The position numbers were made by a program, and so were the translations under genes. From the NCBI GenBank assembly GCA_018907035.1, contig JACCIC010000002.1:6505001-6569000 (forward strand): a DNA stretch of 64,000 nucleotides, in the 5' to 3' direction. Shown piece by piece: positions 36,600 through 48,975 of this stretch (within the stretch, counting starts at the first letter, position 1; the number at the start of each line of letters is the position of its first letter). This stretch comes from Sycobia sp. Sy_11 (taxonomy: Eukaryota; Arthropoda; Insecta; Hymenoptera; Epichrysomallidae). Below the pieces are notes generated by a model that was not told where the DNA came from, ran no database searches, and saw only the letters and a list, made by a program, of their open reading frames with translations.

Positions 36600-37950
36600 C
36601 TTAGCATCTATATGACAATTATTTATCAGGTAGAATGCAGTACGAAATATGGTTACAAAGTATTAGAATAAAGTTTTCCTTCTGTTATAAAAATCATTCT
36701 ATCCAGTCATCATTTATACGTACATTCAGTGATAGTAAAACGAAATACGTATTCAAGATATGTCTGAGAAATCCAGAGAGTTAGTAAACGGCAGAATTTC
36801 CTCGAAAAATGCTGAAATAGTTCATTTGTTTGGAAATCAGAGGTAAATTTCTGAGGGCGAAGTATTATTGCCTCGTATTTGCCAGCATTGAGTAAATGGG
36901 AGGCCAACAGTCGTCTAATATCGACACCACATTCGAGTAGCAGGAGTCCATCGTGAGAACTATATAGTACCTGGGTACAACAAATAAGCCGTCAGTGTAA
37001 AACGATGTCTGATGTCGGAACTGTCAAGTATGCATCGTACGCCTTTAGTGTGTGTAGAACTAAGAGAAAAGGATACAGAATAGAGATCTGCGAAACTCCG
37101 AAGTCTGTACCAATACCAGCTGTATTGTTCATTTTTAAGCAAACTACAAATTGCTTCCTATTCGTTAAGCTGGGCGACATTCGTTAACAAAAGAGACGAC
37201 ATTTCAGCAGCGGGAGAGTCGAATTCTGTCAAAATCCTTGCTGGTATCGAAGAGCATAAGCATAGTAGCTTCTTCTATGCAAACCCATTTGTACAGCTTC
37301 GATAAAACTGAAATTAATTAATTTTCCAAGCACATTCGAACGAAAAACATAATAGTACGGGATAGGTGGGAAATTCGAAAGAGATTGTGAATTTTTACAC
37401 TTTTTTTTTACAAGAGTAATACAAGCTGTCTTCCGACGATGTGACCGACGAATTAAATAGATAAATCAAGAGGTCGTCAATAGCCGATTTGCATTTAATA
37501 ATAACACTCTGCGAAAGGTTATCAATCTCGTGCAAAAATTTGAAATGTCAAGTATTGCGTCACTCATATTAATACTATTGAATTGAGTTCAATGTGAAGT
37601 TACACGATTCCTTCACTCTGACCGTAGTGAAATTCAATCTATGTAGTTTCTAATAAACTGAATTTTGTACCCGAGCATCTAGTAAAGGATTATGGTAGTA
37701 GTTATTTCCAGACATTTCTGAAAGTATATACATCTGTTCAAAGAGATACAGAATTTTTTTTTAACAATGATGTGTCGTGGATTTTGAAATATCTCTTATA
37801 AGTAGCCTTACATCGTAGGACGAATCTAGCAAGGTCTGAATTAATCACTGGACGTTTGGGGGTTTCAAGTTTAACAATTTTCAGAGGTGCCAAGTGCTCT
37901 TATTTGTTATAGAGACTGTCGCGTTCTCACTTGTCAGAAGACTTAGAATT
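36600..37950 (-). mobile_element. Degenerate non-LTR retrotransposon, reverse-transcriptase remnant A
   Basis: On the minus strand, decayed but readable pieces occur in the right order. Near 37830-37760 there is a charged linker segment with KATYKRYFK, as found between endonuclease and RT in jockey/CR1-like elements. Near 37090-37050 there is GVSQISILYPFLLVL, matching the GVPQGSILGPLLF motif. Near 36905-36840 there is LLNAGKYEAIILRP, matching the LN-x-x-KTEAIILG motif that follows the YADD box. Many stops are present. The assignment rests on these motifs only, so the clade is uncertain. Confidence 0.6.
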
Positions 37951-38599
37951 ATAACCAATTACAGACACCTAGATGTTTTATAATGTCCTCATTAGTATAA
38001 CTACAACAAATTATAATTTAAATTACATTATATTTACTGTGAAAGGGAGCCACGATATTATTCTGATCGAGTATAAGTTTATCTAGGCATCACGGTATGT
38101 GACATGGTGTCATATGTGCGAGAGAGATGGATAGATAGATAGATAGAGGGAAATAGAGAGAGAATTGAACAAAAAATTTGTTATACATTCTACGAAGTGG
38201 TTAAAAAATACTTATAAAACAACATCATTATATATAACTAAATTTTAACTATTTCATAATTATTATTCATAACAAATTTTTTATTCCTTATTTTTTATAG
38301 TGATCAATAAATTTAAACTTTAATATTTCAAGTCTAAAGACGATAAATGTCAATGATTAATAAAATATTCTTTTTGATATAACAGAATAATTTAGATTAA
38401 AATTGGAATGTATAATTTATTGTTGCTTGAAGTGGTTACGGGAAAGCATTTTTACATTATTGAGAGACTTGTTTTTCCGAATATAAGGCGTTAGTGAGTT
38501 CTATAAATATATATTGTGGATTTGAAAAATTTTACGACGTAGATTTGACAGCTGCCGTGGAATGGTTCAACGTGGAGGAAGTCCACTTAAAGCACTTGG

Positions 38600-39300
38600 C
38601 TGATTGTACTCATTAAAATATCGTAAATTAAAATAGGTGGCTTCGCCTGAAGTAAATAATTTGCACAGTATAGAAGTTATCATAATAAGATGCTTCCTTA
38701 AAGTCAAGTTAGTGGATTTTCTAAAAGAACTTAACATTATGCTCTATTACATATCGTAAATATTTCATTCTGCCTTAAAAGTTTGACATCTATGGTAATG
38801 TCAAAGCACTTAATCTTAAGTAACAATCTGTGAAGCTGTTTTTATATAAAATTAATTAGTGAATTATGCTATACGAACTATCATTGCTTTACTTTTGGCC
38901 CTGTTAAATTTCAAATCATCCCATGCTGACCAATTGGATATTAAATGATTTATTTTGATTGATTTGAAATTATATGCAAATTTTGAAGATCATCATCATA
39001 AAGCATATCATGAGTTGAAGATTCAAATACTGATTGAAAATCATTGATTCAAATGGAAAAAAGAACTTGACCTAAAACAGAACCTTAATTTTTTTTGAAG
39101 AAAGCGCTATTATCAGAACATTTGAGTGATTGTTCTCTGTGCTGAAGGTAAAATCCAAGTCAATATAATAATTGATAAGAATAACCTGATTTACGTAGCC
39201 GATGTACGAGTATGGAATGTGAAGCCTTATCAAAACACGTAATACAATCAAAGGATAAAAAGAGATTGATCAATATAGCTTAGTAGAGCCTTGGCTAACG
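38600..39300 (-). mobile_element. Degenerate non-LTR retrotransposon, reverse-transcriptase remnant B
   Basis: The minus strand reads FDKASHSILVHRLRKSGY (about 39225-39170), matching the FDKAFDSI-x-H-x-LL-x-KL motif. It then reads GSVLGQVLFSI with INDF (about 39085-39040), matching GSVLGPLLFSIFIND. A YDDDLQNLHI segment follows near 39005-38975 (the YADD box with Ala changed to Asp), then NWSAWDDLKFNRAKSKAMIV (about 38935-38880). Stops and small shifts separate these, so it is inactive. It lies in the same orientation as remnant A but is a separate copy, since it repeats the same RT motifs. Confidence 0.7.
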
Positions 39301-40258
39301 TGCTGAATGAATCTTAAAATTACAGTTTCGGTGTTATAAATTATCGTAAAATCCGACATCATGGGATCTAGTATATAATTAGATGAGATGAATGTCATAC
39401 ACTGGTTATGTACTAGTTTTTTGAAGACATTAGATGAAAAGCAATGTATTGACATCTGTCTTTAGGTATTTCTATCTTGGGTTATGTTAGAATGATTGAC
39501 CGTTTCTATGTACGAGAAAAATAGAATTTTCTGAGCGAAGCATTACAAATAAAAAACAGATATTTGCGAATGCCGGGAAAACAAATTTTTTTAGTTGATA
39601 AAACTCTCAAGACTAAAATTTCGAAGATCTTATAACGAGGTGAATATTGACAATTTTAAAAGGAAAAAATTAAAAATAGCAGGAGTACTGGAATCATAAT
39701 AGGTGATGATTGAAGCATTGGATGTATCAATTCTTTTCATCACGGAGTCAAGACCAAGGTTCAAAATTCTTTCTTGAGATATTGTTTATTTTGTTGAATA
39801 TATTTCGATAATAAAATAAACGCGCGGATCTTATTATTTATACAAATACATTATCTCGAAAAATTCCGTATCTTACAAGGTCAAAATCAAGCTTCGTATG
39901 CCTATACCTACACTATAGGAAATTATGCTGGAACAAAAGTTCGGATATCAATCTGGTGATCCATGATATTTTTGTGTTAGAATTTCAAGAAAATACTTTT
40001 TTTTTTTAATGGAGCTGCAGGTTCTTGTTTATTTAATTATTGTCTAGTCACATGGGCCAACAAACTCGAATTATCCATTATCATTGACGTTTTTAAAATA
40101 GTAATACTCAAAATTCCTCATTATTTAACAGGAGACCTAGTAACTCGTTTTCGTGAGCTCTACTAAATGGAGTTTTCGATTTCTAAGAATAAAAAAAATG
40201 TTACCTGCGTTAATAATGGATAAATCTAACTATATGTCTATTTAATCCGAGAGAGAGC

Positions 40259-40305
<47 letters not shown>

Positions 40306-40378
40306 AAGAAAAAATAGAAAGAGTTTCATAGACAGTAAAGCACAAAAGATGTAAGTTAAACATTGAAATGCTGATATA
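39300..40378. other. AT-rich intergenic DNA with a GA array
   Basis: No gene recognised; a GA array sits at about 40248-40300, ending in a G run. Confidence 0.6.
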
Positions 40379-41622
40379 CGAGGTGTGTTCAAAAAATAAC
40401 GAGAATTTTCGTTTTATGAAAAAAATATTTATTCATTCATCAATATCTATTTTGTCCCCTTCAAAGTAATCCCCCTCGGATATAATGCACTTGTGCCAAC
40501 GCTTTTTCGAATCCTCGAAACACTTTTGAGACTCGATCTTTGTAATAGCTTTTAGTTCTTTCATCGATTCGCTTTTGATGTCATCTGTGCTTGTAAAACG
40601 ACGGCCTTTTAATGTTCTCTTTATTGTTGGAAATAAAAAAAAGTTACATGGAGCCATGTTTGGCGAATCTGGAGGCTAAGGCATCGTTAAAGTTTTGTTT
40701 TTGGTCAAAAATTCACGAACAAGCAATGAAGTTTGAGCAGGTGCATTATCGTGGTCCAAAAGCCACGAATTATTTTGCCACAAATCCGGGCGTTTTTTTC
40801 GGATTGCTTCACGTAAACGGCGTTGAACTTGTATGTAGTACTCCTTATTGATTGTTTGATCTTGTGGCAAAAATTCATGATGCACTATGCCATTAAAATC
40901 GAAGACACATTACCTTCACATTCGACCGCACTTGTCCAGCCTTTTTCGGTCTTGGCGATCCAGACAGAATAACTCCTCTGGGACGATTGAGCCTTAGTTT
41001 CGACGTTATATCCGTAAACCCATGTTTCATCACCTGTTATAACACGTTTTAGTAGTTCTGCATCGTTGTTAACTTCATTTAGCGACTCCTGAGCAACTTC
41101 CATTCGCCGCTGTTTTTCTTCGAAATTCAACAATTTTGGAACAAATTTTGCTGCCACAATTTTTGTGATTCGGCGATCATTCATAACCATTTCTTTCATT
41201 TTTTTCACGTTTTCATCGGTTTTTCATGTGCTTGGGCGTTCGGGTATATGTCGGGGTCGTTCGTCATCTTCAACGTTTTTGCAGCCATCTTGGAAACGCT
41301 TATACCACTCGTAAATCCTTGCTTTACTCATAGTAGACTCGCTATATGCCTTTGTTAACATTTACAAACTTAACTACACTTTATTTACTTTTTTACGTAA
41401 AATTAAATACAAATTCTTTGCTCCATCTTTTTTCACAAACGAAAATTGACGAGCTCAAAAAACACGTCTAAAGTTAGCGTCTGCTACTTAAAAAGTAAGC
41501 AATGAAAATTATATTGTACTTGAGGGGCATGCGTACCAATATAATAAAAAAAATTTTTATACAGGCGGACTCTCCAAACCCGTGAAATTGAAAAATTCTC
41601 GTTATTTATTGAACACACCTCA
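40379..41622 (-). mobile_element. Mariner element, 1.24 kb, nearly perfect ITRs, inactivated
   Basis: Terminal inverted repeats of about 30 bp (40380-40409 and 41592-41620, outer part AGGTGTGTTCAA) match except for one base and are flanked by TA target-site duplications (40377-40378 and 41623-41624). The minus strand encodes a mariner transposase: the ITGDETW box (first Asp, about 41029-41031), HDNAPAQ (second Asp, about 40748-40750) and CEDSKKRWHKCI-like C-terminus ending near 40433. The third catalytic Asp is Asn (APCNFF, about 40643-40645), giving D34N in place of D34D. A Gln codon has become TAG at 40676-40678, and about 30 residues of the HTH linker are missing. It cannot move itself but its ends could be used by a relative. 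Confidence 0.93.
40433..41208 (-). pseudogene. Mariner transposase pseudogene
   Basis: Three open pieces in order on the minus strand: 41208-40885 (AAKFVPKLLNF, LLKRVITGDETWVYGY, ETKAQSSQ), 40885-40676 (HHEFLPQDQTINKEYY, LREAIRKKRPDLW, HDNAPAQTSLLVREFL) and 40657-40433 (MAPCNFFLFP, then KKRWHKCIISEGDYFEGD). The last two are the same frame broken by one TAG; the first is in another frame. Motifs are those of the SETMAR/Himar-type mariner transposase. N-terminal DNA-binding sequence is visible upstream near 41360-41270 but is also broken. Confidence 0.9.
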
Positions 41623-41799
41623 TATGTTCTTTTCTTATGCGAGTAGTACATATTTTAATTAATATAAAAATGTTTAAATTGATTTACTTGTCATAATTTG
41701 TACAAGTTTAGTTATTTTTCGATATAAATATTTTGCAAAAAATATAGTATTTTCATGCATTTGAAGTGGTTAGTTTTGAGTTATGAAAATTCGTGTTAA

Positions 41800-42375
41800 T
41801 AAAATCAAAATTAAACTAATTAGTTATAAATTGATAGATATTTTTATACGTCTTACAGTGTTTATACTATAATATATTAAACTAAAATAATGATAATCAT
41901 ACTGTTCTTGTTTATTTTTACCCCCGAAGAATCTGAAAAAAAATTCATTACTAAAAATAAATTAGATTAAAAATTAAAAATAATAAAAATAAAATAATAA
42001 TACAATAAAATAAAAATTATAAAAATAATAAAAATAATAAAAATAATAAACTATATTCTTTGTTAGTGAAGTACAACCTGACTGCCCTCATCACCTTAAT
42101 TTTAATTTTTCCTTTGGCGTCCCGCGTTTTACTAACATAGAATATATTTTATAATTTTTATAATTTTTATTTTATTTTTTTATTATTTTATTTTTATTAT
42201 TTTTAATGTCTAATCTAATTTATTTTTAGTAATAAGTTTTATTTCAGATTCTCCGAAGGTGATAATCAATAAGGACAGTCTGACAGTCATTATTTTAGTT
42301 TAACATATTATAGTATAAAGACTGTAAATAAAAAATACCGATAAAAATATTTATTAATTTAATTCAAAACAGTTG
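41800..42375. repeat. Long palindromic (foldback) repeat
   Basis: A left arm (about 41825-42073) and right arm (about 42127-42365) are reverse complements over some 240 bp at roughly 80 percent by eye. Matching pairs include TTTATACTATAATAT at 41871-41885 against its complement near 42303-42317, and a shared AGATT-CTGAAA junction. They flank a loop of about 55 bp that contains CTTTGGCGTCCCGCG. The arms are dominated by AAT/AAAT tracts. It looks like a foldback or MITE-type element. A related copy lies at 50975-51275. Confidence 0.75.
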
Positions 42376-42399
42376 ATATAAGTACAATTTATAAATTAT

Positions 42400-43100
42400 A
42401 GTTATATTTATAAGTTATAAATTTTAATTATCCAAAATATGTTAAAAATAGCATCGCGATTAGAAATACTTTATACTTAAGTAAGTAAAGTTATAGAGAA
42501 CTTATTAAAGTTAAAAGATGTTAAAGCAAGCAGCATTCAAAACATTTTATTTGGATAAATGTGAATAAGACTTTTTCCAACTTTTAAACTTATTTAACTT
42601 TTTAAAAATCTTTTATAAGTTCTTCACTTAAAAAGTTTAAAAAAATTTGCATATCCATCCTGATAAAATATGTATACTAATTAATAAGCATGAAGATTAT
42701 ATTACACGTAAAATTAAAACTAATTTTCTATTCAATTACGAAATTCAACTTCATTTATTCTCTTTTGGCTGGTTATCACTAATGCGTAATTGACAAAATT
42801 AGTAATACTGATGATAAAAAATATGACGATATACAGCATAAGGACGTAATAATTTTACACGTTTAATACTGCAGAAATTCAACTCCCATGATTTCATGCT
42901 ATGCAGCTTACTTTATTCGTAAAATATTGCTCTCATTCCATCCCCTCGACCCATTTTTCTCTCTTGTATTGCTAAACTTATTGTTTCCATATTTGCTAAA
43001 ATATAACAAATTGAAATTTCATCCGAGTAAGTGTTCTTTATGGACGACCAAACGATATATTCTGCGCGCCACGACAACTAAGCCGGAGCTATGAATGGAA

Positions 43101-43142
<42 letters not shown>

Positions 43143-43646
43143 GAAAATATGAATAATTCAAGATAATATATAATAATACATTGAACTAAAAACTGATTTT
43201 ATATAAGCAACGAAAATAAACAAACAAATTAATAAGAAAAGAAAAGAAAAGAAGAGCAATTAAAATAAAGTACACGGCCGAGAAGGTAGAGGATGAAATA
43301 AAAGAGAAAGTAGAATACGGCGCTTTAACGAATATGGGGTGAGGACAAACAAAAACAAGAAAAAAGAAGAAGAAGAAGAAGAAGAAGGTAAAGGCCTTAG
43401 CACGCGGCAAGAGAAAAGACGGCGAGCCAACCCATCTTTTCCCTTGTTATAACGCCGAGGAGCGCCGAGAAGAACCCCGACCACCAACCCATTTTACGGC
43501 GACAACGAATACACAATCTTCCCTCACCATTTCGGTTCTTTCCTCCTACTGTTCGGCGAACGTGGCCGAATTTTATTCGTACGAAAATAGCGTTTTCTTT
43601 CCATCTTTCGCTTTCGCTATAGAGGTATCGGGCGAACCTAGACCTT

Positions 43647-43710
<64 letters not shown>

Positions 43711-44300
43711 CGTGCGCGCGCGCGCGCGCGTGTGTGTGTATCAATTGCTATCAAAATTGAGAATTAAGGTAGAGAAAACAGAGAAGTGTAGAATTTGAGG
43801 AATTTGGGACAGTGTAAAGTATACCTTTTGATTCAACTATACACCCTGATTTCAATGTTTTTCTTTTGTACAAAATACTTTCGTGCATCGTACCGATTTA
43901 ACTATATATATTGTTTAACACTCATTATTGTTATATCCAATGATTAGTACGGTACATGTTCAATGTTCATAATCTCTCTCTTTTTTAATTAAACCTGCAA
44001 TACACTTGTAATTTTGAAATAACTATGCAATTATATTTAAATTCAACCTGATTTTTTATGAATCAATTATATAATTCGCCTTTTAGATCGACAGCAAATA
44101 TACATTCTCCAAAAATTGACGCACATGGGTTTTTGACATGCTCCTGCCCGCATTCGAAAGGTCAAGTCATAGACAAATCATCAGAAAGTGTGAAATCGCT
44201 TAATTATTGCTTGCTATATAAAACTGAAAATCCTAAAAATTTCGGATCAATTAACCTTTAGCTCTCCATGTCCAAATATTAATCTATCACATTTGGGTTA
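42400..44300. other. Intergenic DNA with GA and TA/TG/CG arrays
   Basis: AT-rich at first. A GA array lies at 43104-43139, a CpG-richer patch at about 43260-43640, and a compound TA-TG-CG array at about 43650-43740. No gene recognised. Confidence 0.6.
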
Positions 44301-45174
44301 AATACATATGAAGATTCAAATACTTTAATTCCTAAGACATTGTTTTGATCTCCAAATACGAACTCTAAATCGATTGGATCAGATATTGAAACTTTTCTTA
44401 ACAATCAGTCCATATTTTGATTTAAAATTTTCCCGTATTTTCCACCAATATTTTTTAACTTAATAAGGTGGGTGGTTTCTTGATGGAATGTCGTAACGTA
44501 AGAAAGAAGCTTAATTATTTTCCCGCCACTCGTGCTCTGGTCCAATTCGAAATAGACGCATTGAAACTTTTATTGGTGAATTTAAGACGAGCGATCATAT
44601 TTTGACTTGAACCTAGACGTAATTAAATTGTTATGATAAACAGTTACCTTATAAATGCAAAGACCTCATAAATACCTTAGCCTAGAACAAAAACCTAACT
44701 CAATTTCAGAGGGTGAATTTTTAATTTTAAGGATTCATAATCAGCAACTTCAAAAGCATGAGGATAGGATAAGAGTTGTTTATATGTTTATTTATACTTA
44801 TTCATCAAAGGAAATCAACAAAATTGTGAAAACTTTGATCTACCATTGACATTTTATATTCATTAATAACCACTTTGATGTTGAAGTCTTGATTCGCAAT
44901 GAGTATTTACCTGAGCAATAGCGATTGAAGAAATTTTACTAAAAAATTGTACTAAAACTTCAACTGTTTTAAAACAATTATTTTATACTACAAAAAAGTA
45001 TAGAAATAAAACATAAATTAAAAAGAAATTAATTATTAATATTTCTTTTTATTTATTTTTTATTGCAGAATGTTTAATTGTGCAATTCGATTTTTTAATA
45101 CATTATCCTTAGTATAATTTTCCCAATTCTTATTTTAAACAGTATTTCTCTTTTAATGTTCAGATCGTGCACAT

Positions 45175-45240
45175 GGAAATTCGTCATTTTAATTATAATA
45201 ATTTTTATTATAAATTATTAAGAAATGCTACGTATATAAA
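45175..45240 (+). promoter_or_regulatory. Candidate promoter of the first Cys-rich peptide gene
   Basis: TATATAAA at 45233-45240 lies 113 bp before the ATG. The paralogue has TATATAA 108 bp before its homologous ATG. A weak NF-kappaB-like decamer, GGAAATTCGT, lies at 45175-45184. The TATA position is supported by the paralogue; the kappaB reading is tentative. Confidence 0.4.
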
Positions 45241-45345
45241 TCTAGACTGACAGTAACTTTGATTTTATATATTTTCAATACTGCTATTTTCTGCATAGTT
45301 AAAAATATCAATTTATTATTAAGAAAGTACAAATTATACATCTCA

Positions 45346-45409
45346 ATGGCTTCCTTGTATATGTTAGTTATTTTACTTTTTTTGTTGTGCATAACGTACG
45401 TTCAAGCAG
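45346..45409 (+). CDS. Signal-peptide exon of Cys-rich peptide copy 1
   Basis: Starts at ATG in context tctcaATGG, encodes 21 residues with a Leu/Ile/Val/Phe-rich core, and ends GCAG|gtaagt in phase 1. It aligns codon for codon with the exon at 54413-54476. Confidence 0.85.
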
Positions 45410-46481
45410 GTAAGTAAAAAATAATACCTTACATATCAAGTCATTTTTAGTCATCTCTGAAATTCTATCTACACGTGTTCAAATAATTCACATTGGATAA
45501 TATAAGAAATACATTTTTAACATTGGTTTATTATACCATATTTATCCAAGAATTGATGGTCAGAAGCATTGATTGTTGCAATAAAAGGAAGTAGAATTTC
45601 TTTTAAACATATTGATTGTGTCTTAACTACGTATCAACATTTTAGTTTATGAAACGGTTAAATGTTCGATATCTTTATTTACGACAAAGTTCATAGAAAA
45701 ACATAAAATTAATAATTGAGACACATTGATTTCAAAATCGTTTACAAACTGTGAGTATCACAATATACTTTATAGTCAAAGTCACAGTGTATGTATATAT
45801 ATATAATCTTAATTTACTCCAATTATTATTGTACGTAAAATATTTTTGAATTTGATAAAGTTCTACTTGTCATTACTTTTTTTTTATCAAATCAGTAGAC
45901 TGTAGCTTAAATTTAACGATTAGTTGGTTAATTTATCAGCAGTATCCTAAAAAGACCCGAACCCTTCCATGAATTTGCAAAAACAGTTTACTAAAAAAAT
46001 TGTAGGGTTTCAAAAAACCAATTCAGCGTTGGCCATGTCTTTGATCTTCACTTAAGTTATCAAGGACATTTCAAGGTGGAATTAAATTTAAATTTTTAAG
46101 TAGAAACTCCTATTTTTTTAATCCATAAATCGAAAAAAAAGTTTTTTACATGACCTTGCATTGCCCTTGAAAACTGAAGTCAAGATGAAAGCCATGGTCA
46201 CAGCTGAATTTTTTGGTAGGATATCATTTTGCAAAGTTATCCCGGGGTTCCAGTACTTTTGTGACATTCGATATCTAAATGTAATACACTTAATTTTATT
46301 TGCATGTTTATTTATTGGATTCATTTAAATGCTGCCTTTATAATTTACAGCGTGCGACAAAGAAGATTGTGATAACAATTGCCACAATACAAAGCTCGTC
46401 AAAGTTGCTGGTAAAGGAGTATGTTGGCATGGTAGCTGCGAATGTTGCCCACCGAAAAGCACAGGCAAAGCTTGCAAGTAG
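45346..46481 (+). CDS. Secreted 8-cysteine CS-alpha-beta-like peptide, copy 1
   Basis: Two exons, 45346-45409 and 46351-46481, joined through a phase-1 intron of 941 bp (G|gtaagt ... ttacag). The product is 64 residues. Exon 1 is a hydrophobic signal peptide (about residues 1-21, ending near QA). Exon 2 is a mature peptide of about 42 residues with eight Cys spaced C-x4-C-x3-C-x13-C-x4-C-x1-C-C-x8-C. The C-x3-C plus C-x-C pair and the Gly two residues before the fourth Cys (GVC) fit the cysteine-stabilised alpha-beta scaffold of insect defensins and scorpion toxins. The mature part is basic at its C-terminal half and acidic near the start. Poly(A) signals lie at 46512-46517 and 46564-46569. 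Identity as a secreted disulfide-rich peptide is strong. Antimicrobial, venom or signalling use is open. Confidence 0.85.
46351..46481 (+). CDS. Mature-peptide exon of Cys-rich peptide copy 1
   Basis: Acceptor taatttacag; stop TAG at 46479-46481. It encodes all eight cysteines. Longer and out-of-phase readings of the same stretch lack the pattern. Confidence 0.87.
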
Positions 46482-46511
46482 GATTTATTATCGAACCTCC
46501 GATGTTTTCGC

Positions 46512-46569
46512 AATAAAGTAATTACTTTATAATAATAGTAAGAGCGAAAATTGTTGTTATCTAAATAAA
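46512..46569 (+). terminator. Poly(A) signals of Cys-rich peptide copy 1
   Basis: AATAAA at 46512-46517 and 46564-46569, 31 and 83 bases after the stop. Confidence 0.55.
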
Positions 46570-46579
46570 ATATTCTGAT

Positions 46580-48228
46580 ATAAACCAATCCAGTTACGTT
46601 TTCTTAAAGTACATAAATTCCTGGTAGAAATTCATCACATTTAATATATAATGTGTGCCAATTCTCATCGATCTCTTAATCTGTAATGAAATGCTTTTTA
46701 CGACAGCTTCTTAGCATGTTATGGAATCCTCGTAAAAAGATATTTTAAAGCTATAAGTATGACATTTTTTATAGCAACGCGATACTTGAAATGAAATTTT
46801 CGAATTGACTAATCTAAACAATGGCTAGAAAATATCTAGTGAAATACGAAATTAAAAAATGGATTCTCATTTGCTTGTTATCATCAATAAATTAAGTATT
46901 TATTGTACATTATAAATGTTTTTCAATGGATTTGTTGGGAGTATGTATACATAAAAATTAGCAAAAAAAAATAATTATTATAAAGTGTTTCGGGCGTGAG
47001 CGAACACTATGATTTTTTTGAATAAACACACGAAAGAACACTTTCTTACATCGCTCACACTAATCGTGAACCTTAATCACGATTAGTATCATTAATGTTG
47101 ATGGGTAAAATGAATAATTAAAACACAAGTTTGTTAAAAACAATAACTATTTAATTGTCGTGCAGAAGATATTATATAATTTACAAAACGAAACAAAACC
47201 GACTTTGATATTTTGTATATCAATGTTTCACTGACAAGAGTAGTTTCTTGAGCGCTAAGTTGCATTATTTTTCTTAACAGAATGATTTTGTATTTCTTAT
47301 TGGTGGGAGAAATAACGGATTTAGTTAGGCGGAGACCATTGGTCAAAAGAATTTAATACAAGAATGTTAAATTGCACGAGGAGAGAGAAGGGGAGGGGTT
47401 TGACAGATAATGGCATGGAACGCATTATCGTGTGTACAGGTACAGATATGCATGTCTATACCTGATAGGTCTTACATATTGACCGCGCATAAATTTCCCG
47501 GGGTTTCTCCAACATTCGTCTACATAACTACATTACTTTAATTGCTGGCATTAACTGGATTATAATAGTACAAGAAAATGCAATATAAATAGAGTTAACT
47601 TATAATACATCTAAATTTGTCTACATAGTATTTTAAGTATACTGCCATAAAATACCTTTCAATAATATTTGATTTGGAATATAAGGTGTTTGGTTACAAA
47701 CATAAAGTATACTATTATATTATATATAATATAATACTTTATTACATAAAGTTATATAATATTACATAAAGTTATTATAATAATTATAATAAAGTATTAT
47801 TATAATATAATACAGTCATTTAAAATTAAAAAATATTGATATAATATAGATATCAATATTTTCATATATCAGAGGATATTTTATTTCATACAATATGTAT
47901 CAAATCATGTAAATATTATGGACCTTATGTTTAACAAATAACTTTTGTTTATTGCATCTATTCGTTCTACTTCAAAATACAAAATTTCAAAACATGGAAC
48001 AATTACAAAATTTTGTATAATAATAAAAGAAACCTGTTTTAAATAATATTATAAATAAATAGTGAGTTATTGCTAATTTTAGTTAATTCTGTTCTTTATT
48101 TACATTAATTCTACATTACTGCGGAATTTCAAGCAGATTTGCAAAACCAGGTAAAAATAAGAAAGTTTTCAAAATTTTACATTATTTTAAATATTATATT
48201 ATACTAAAATTCTTAATATTATTTTGAT

Positions 48229-48240
<12 letters not shown>
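46580..48240. other. AT-rich intergenic DNA with a nested inverted repeat
   Basis: No gene recognised. A perfect 11-bp hairpin (47059-47069 with 47077-47087) sits beside GTGAGCGA (46996-47003) and its complement (47051-47058). A TA array follows at 48242-48286. Confidence 0.6.
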
Positions 48241-48286
<46 letters not shown>

Positions 48287-48289
48287 TTT

Positions 48290-48975
48290 TCAGCCAGCAA
48301 AGTTATTTACAAAAGTACTCATGTCCGGACAGAAATTGAGTGAGGTAGAAATCCACCTCATCGTATCTTCTCTCTATCCACGACCGACCTCGGGTATGAA
48401 CCGTTTCGTTCACCGTCCTCGTTTCTTTGTTGTCCAGCGTGCTGGCCACAATCTGAATATGTCCGTCCGTTTTTTCATCGCAGCCTCTTCCCTCCCGATC
48501 ATTGCACTTCGTTCATAAATTCTTTTTCGTTCTCTCGCTAATAGATCACTTGGGATTATGCCTGCTATCACGAAAACTGCTTCTTTCAGCACGGTTCGAT
48601 ACGCGCACGCAATTCTCAGTACTCCAACTCGTTGAATATTTTTCATGGCATTTGCCTGTTTCCTAATATTCATAATGTTCGCTCATAGTTCCACTCCATA
48701 TAATAAGATCTTGTGAGTTACGCTCAGAAAGAGTGTGCGTACGCTTTGATTGGGCCCGTTCGTATTGGCCATCAGTTCGCGCACAGCCTTTTTCTTTTTT
48801 GTTACTTTTTATGTCACGTTGTTTTCAATAGCAAGTCTTACAGTCAATAATGTCATTGAAACCACTGTGTCTATACTATGGCCACGTAACAGCAATAACT
48901 TTTGCAGCACTAGCTGCAGTCTATGCTTTGTCATCCATTCGGACACATGTCTCCTGACTTGATTCAGCTTAAGCT
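48290..48975 (-). mobile_element. R1-like non-LTR retrotransposon fragment (RT C-terminal region)
   Basis: The minus strand reads WMTKHRLQLVLQK near 48930, then MKNIQRVGVLRIACAYRTV, VIAGIIPSDLLARERKRIYERS and a FLSGHEYF segment near 48310. These are the sequences after the RT core of R1-clade elements, where similar VQR-x-GALR-x-ASAYRTVS and IPVALLA-x-ER motifs occur. The copy at 60.1-60.9 kb has the same segments, so both belong to one family. This fragment is truncated at both ends; its 3' side abuts a TA array. Confidence 0.8.

Noticed and set aside
40612..40851. + strand open frame over the mariner
   Set aside because: It is the shadow of the minus-strand transposase.
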